Shown in pieces: positions 6,255 through 8,339 of a stretch of 8,339 bases of DNA; the first letter of the stretch is position 1; every line of letters starts with the position of its first letter. Origin of the DNA: Planctomycetia bacterium (GTDB lineage Bacteria; Planctomycetota; Planctomycetia; Gemmatales; Gemmataceae). The position numbers were made by a program, and so were the translations under genes. A model generated the notes under the pieces. It was not told where the DNA came from and did no database searches. It was given only the letters and a program-made list of their open reading frames with translations. The stretch spans positions 1 to 8,339 of the forward strand of contig JANXSH010000318.1 in the NCBI GenBank assembly GCA_025356615.1. The letters are read 5' to 3'.

Positions 6255-6256
6255 TG

Positions 6257-8140
6257 TCATCCTTCGCCGAGTTCTTCGAGCAAAGGCCCGAGGTGGCGTT
6301 CATATCGTTTCCAGCGACCCACCGAATTGCGGTACATCGGCTGGCGGACCTGGAGGACGCTCGCTGTCCGCACGACACGCCGAGTGTCCTCGAAGTGCAG
6401 GCAGCGCTCGTCCCAGTCCAAACCACAGGTGGCGACCAACCGACGGCTGGTGGCTTCCTGGGTCGCCGTCAGTTCCTCGTAGTGCAAGTCGAATAAGGGG
6501 ACAGGCAAGACGCTGGCCCAGTGTGCCATCAGACGCCGATACTCGCGGTAATACTGGCCCAAAGTTCTCAAGTCCGAAGCGAACGGGTGAGGGTTTCCGA
6601 AGTTCTGGAAGAAGCACGAGAGGCAGGTATCGACGGCATCGCGCCGGCAATGGATGAGTGCTGCCCGAGGGAAGAGCGTGGCGATCAGCCCCAGATGAAA
6701 GAAATTAGCGGGCATCTTATCGACGACTCGTTCTGCTGCGCCACCCAGTTGTCGGAGCCGATCGAGGAACGGGTCGGCCAGGTCTTTCGAGGTGGCCGAG
6801 TCCAGTCCCGTCACACACTCCGGGTAGCTCGCCCCCGTGCGATTCGACAACGTCTGGGTCAACGTCCCGATATCGTCGAGTTCGCCGGCCCCGAAAACTT
6901 GAGGGTGACTGGCGAGGATCTGCTCGGCCAGCGTCGTTCCAGAGCGCATCATGCCGACGATGAACACCGGCAGCTGGCTATCCACGCCAAGCGACGCAAC
7001 GCGCGCGAAGTAGGACGGCGTGAAGGTCGCTATCAAACGGTCCACCAACTTCCGATGTCCGACCGGGTCGAAGACCGTCCCGCGCAGGCGGTCGAGTTCT
7101 AACCGTAATTCGTTCCCACGACGGTAGTGGTCGAAGGCGGAATCGCAGTCCCCCAACGTGTCGAGTTGAGTGCCTAGCGCGAAGTAGAGCCGACAACGGT
7201 CCTCCGGGGGCATGTCCTCGCGAGCCGCCAGGGTTCGCAAGTTCTGATCGTAGTCGTCCGTCAGGCGATGATGGCCGGCGCTGGCGAACTTGCCGATGCT
7301 GACGAGCGCCATCGAATTGCCGGGGTCCAGACGGAGGACTTCCTGGAACTCGCCGAGCGACTCGTCGAGCCTCCCAATCATCCCCAGCGTGTACGCCAGG
7401 TTGTTCCGTGCGACTGCATACGCAGGCTCGAGTCGCAGCGCTTCTCGGAAGCACTGCATCGACTCGTCGATTTGCCGCATGTCTCGTAGGGCCAACCCCA
7501 GGTTGCTATATGCCTGAGCAAAGGCGGGCCGGAGCCGGAGCGCCTCGCGCAAGTGTTGGGCGGCCCGTTCGGGCTGACCGGCGGCGAGCAGCGCCCCGCC
7601 GAGGTCGTTGTGGGCCTGAGCATGATTCGGGGCCAGGCGAACGGCTTCCTCGAGCAAGGCCAAAGCCTCCGGTAGTTTCCCTTGCGATTGTAGGACGGCA
7701 CCCAGATTGCATCTGGCATCGAGGTGCTTGGGAGCTAGGCGGAGTGCCCCGCGGAAGGCGACCTCCGCCTGATCGAGCCGACCCTGTCGGCGCAAGCTGA
7801 CGCCCAGGTTGTTGTGGGCATCCGGGACCGTAGCGTCCGAACGAATCGCCTGGCGAGCATGGCTCTCCGCCTGAGTAAGGTTGCCGGCGGCGAGGTAGAC
7901 CGAGGCGAGGTTGCTGTGGAATTGCGGGTGGGGACCGTGTACCTCCAAGGCCCGGCTGATGAGGTCGATCGCCTCCGCGTGCCTGCCTGTTTGGTGAACG
8001 AGTACGCCCAGCAGGTGCAGAACGTGAGCGGTCTGTGGGGCCTCGCGGAGGATGCCACGATACAGGGCTTCGGCGTCAGTCAGGCGGTTCGCCTGGTGGT
8101 GCTGAACCGCCTGACTCATGCGCTGCGCGAGCGTAGACAT
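6257..8140 (-). CDS. TPR-repeat protein with C-terminal PAPS-dependent sulfotransferase domain
   Basis: From the ATG at 8140 the protein has 627 residues and no signal peptide. Residues 5 to about 274 are eight tandem TPR units of 34 residues with the usual pattern (NNLG...GRLDQAE..F..AL.L.P); one more degenerate TPR-like unit lies near 311-346. Residues 389-620 are a sulfotransferase domain: FIVGMMRSGTTLAEQILASHP contains the 5'-phosphosulfate loop (Arg399-Thr403), and IHCRRDAVDTCLS (residues 496-508) is the 3'-phosphate site with conserved Arg and Ser508. Glu420 in GAGELDD sits where tyrosylprotein sulfotransferases have their catalytic glutamate (inferred alignment). The reaction would be transfer of sulfate from PAPS to a protein, glycan or small acceptor, with the TPR array as the likely acceptor- or partner-binding part. 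A GTG two codons upstream (8146) is an alternative start; the ribosome site is weak for both. The architecture resembles known bacterial TPR-sulfotransferases of similar size. It lies upstream of the cysteine-rich gene on the same strand. Confidence 0.92.
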   Translation of the reverse strand: MSTLAQRMSQAVQHHQANRLTDAEALYRGILREAPQTAHVLHLLGVLVHQTGRHAEAIDLISRALEVHGPHPQFHSNLASVYLAAGNLTQAESHARQAIRSDATVPDAHNNLGVSLRRQGRLDQAEVAFRGALRLAPKHLDARCNLGAVLQSQGKLPEALALLEEAVRLAPNHAQAHNDLGGALLAAGQPERAAQHLREALRLRPAFAQAYSNLGLALRDMRQIDESMQCFREALRLEPAYAVARNNLAYTLGMIGRLDESLGEFQEVLRLDPGNSMALVSIGKFASAGHHRLTDDYDQNLRTLAAREDMPPEDRCRLYFALGTQLDTLGDCDSAFDHYRRGNELRLELDRLRGTVFDPVGHRKLVDRLIATFTPSYFARVASLGVDSQLPVFIVGMMRSGTTLAEQILASHPQVFGAGELDDIGTLTQTLSNRTGASYPECVTGLDSATSKDLADPFLDRLRQLGGAAERVVDKMPANFFHLGLIATLFPRAALIHCRRDAVDTCLSCFFQNFGNPHPFASDLRTLGQYYREYRRLMAHWASVLPVPLFDLHYEELTATQEATSRRLVATCGLDWDERCLHFEDTRRVVRTASVLQVRQPMYRNSVGRWKRYERHLGPLLEELGEG

Positions 8141-8143
8141 GGG

Positions 8144-8161
8144 CACTCACGATCGCGAGTG
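8144..8161. promoter_or_regulatory. 18-bp near-perfect palindrome at the start of the sulfotransferase gene
   Basis: The sequence cactcacgatcgcgagtg is a dyad with eight of nine pairs matched (8149/8156 mismatch) around a central cgatcg. It begins three bases before the ATG at 8140 and covers the alternative GTG and the only weak ribosome-site candidate (GTGAG). It could be an operator or a hairpin masking translation start; either is inference. Confidence 0.35.
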
Positions 8162-8194
8162 AATAGACGGAGGCATGAGGTGGACGCTAGTCCG

Positions 8195-8308
8195 ACCTAA
8201 CCCCCTAACCCCCTTCCCTAAAGGGAAGGGGGGACCGGAGGCGAGTGAGAAGGTTGACTATCCCCCCGTCTGGCTCCCCTTCCCGCTTTAGGGAGAGGGG
8301 GGTGAGGT
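8195..8308. repeat. C/G-tract palindromic intergenic repeat
   Basis: Bases 8209-8219 (cccccttccct) are the reverse complement of 8222-8232, an 11-bp stem with almost no loop. A related, less perfect pair lies at 8276-8284 and 8291-8300 (ccccttccc/gggagagggg). The two halves are also inverted relative to each other: the left edge reads acctaacccc and the right edge, reversed and complemented, reads acctcacccc. The whole looks like one composite repeat of about 115 bases. Similar C-tract/G-tract repeats are common between genes in planctomycetes, cyanobacteria and Chloroflexi (from memory). No gene is seen from 8147 to the window edge. Confidence 0.6.
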
Positions 8309-8339
8309 TTTCGCAGCGCCATCATGAGAGTCTTCCGTG

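Larger units (their letters stand above)
5921..6256. other. Intergenic gap upstream of the cysteine-rich gene
   Basis: This 336-base gap holds no credible gene on either strand. Its right part contains a 12-bp inverted repeat next to the stop codon of the sulfotransferase gene. The base string gtaaccgttc (6166-6175) repeats the core of the inverted repeat at 277-294. A promoter for the cysteine-rich gene must lie here or further upstream; no confident -35/-10 pair was found. Confidence 0.6.

Overview
The window looks like chromosomal DNA of a planctomycete, most likely of the Gemmataceae (Gemmata and relatives). The evidence is the high G+C of the coding regions and four planctomycete-style proteins: a secreted caspase/FGE-like fusion, a proline-rich protein with tandem DUF11-type repeats, a small cysteine-rich secreted protein, and a TPR-sulfotransferase. 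The gaps are long and full of palindromic repeats. This assignment comes from protein style only; no rRNA or other phylogenetic marker is present.

Layout from left to right. Bases 1-539 hold no credible gene, are AT-richer than the rest, and contain direct and inverted repeats that look like mobile-element remains. Bases 540-2225 (minus strand) encode a signal-peptide-bearing caspase-like (peptidase C14) domain fused to a formylglycine-generating-enzyme-like C-type-lectin-fold domain. Bases 2226-2768 are a divergent intergenic region with a nested REP-like palindrome and a very good sigma70-type promoter pointing right. Bases 2769-4784 (plus strand) encode a secreted protein with four tandem DUF11-type Ig-like repeats. 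A 29-bp perfect inverted repeat lies between this gene and the convergent cysteine-rich gene (4979-5920, minus strand, GTG start). A 336-bp gap with another inverted repeat follows. Bases 6257-8140 (minus strand) encode an eight-TPR protein with a C-terminal PAPS-dependent sulfotransferase domain. The right edge holds a palindromic C/G-tract repeat.

Three of the four proteins carry N-terminal export signals, so the region is mainly about exported or envelope proteins. The sulfotransferase could act on proteins or glycans, but nothing shows that the four genes form one pathway. They are not a compact operon: the two minus-strand genes on the right are 336 bp apart, and the first two genes diverge. 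I see no complete new defence or mobile system. The items most worth a second look are the caspase/FGE fusion (missing one FGE catalytic cysteine, with a C-terminus shaped like a diversity-generating-retroelement target), the cysteine-rich protein with its duplicated module, and the family of intergenic palindromes.
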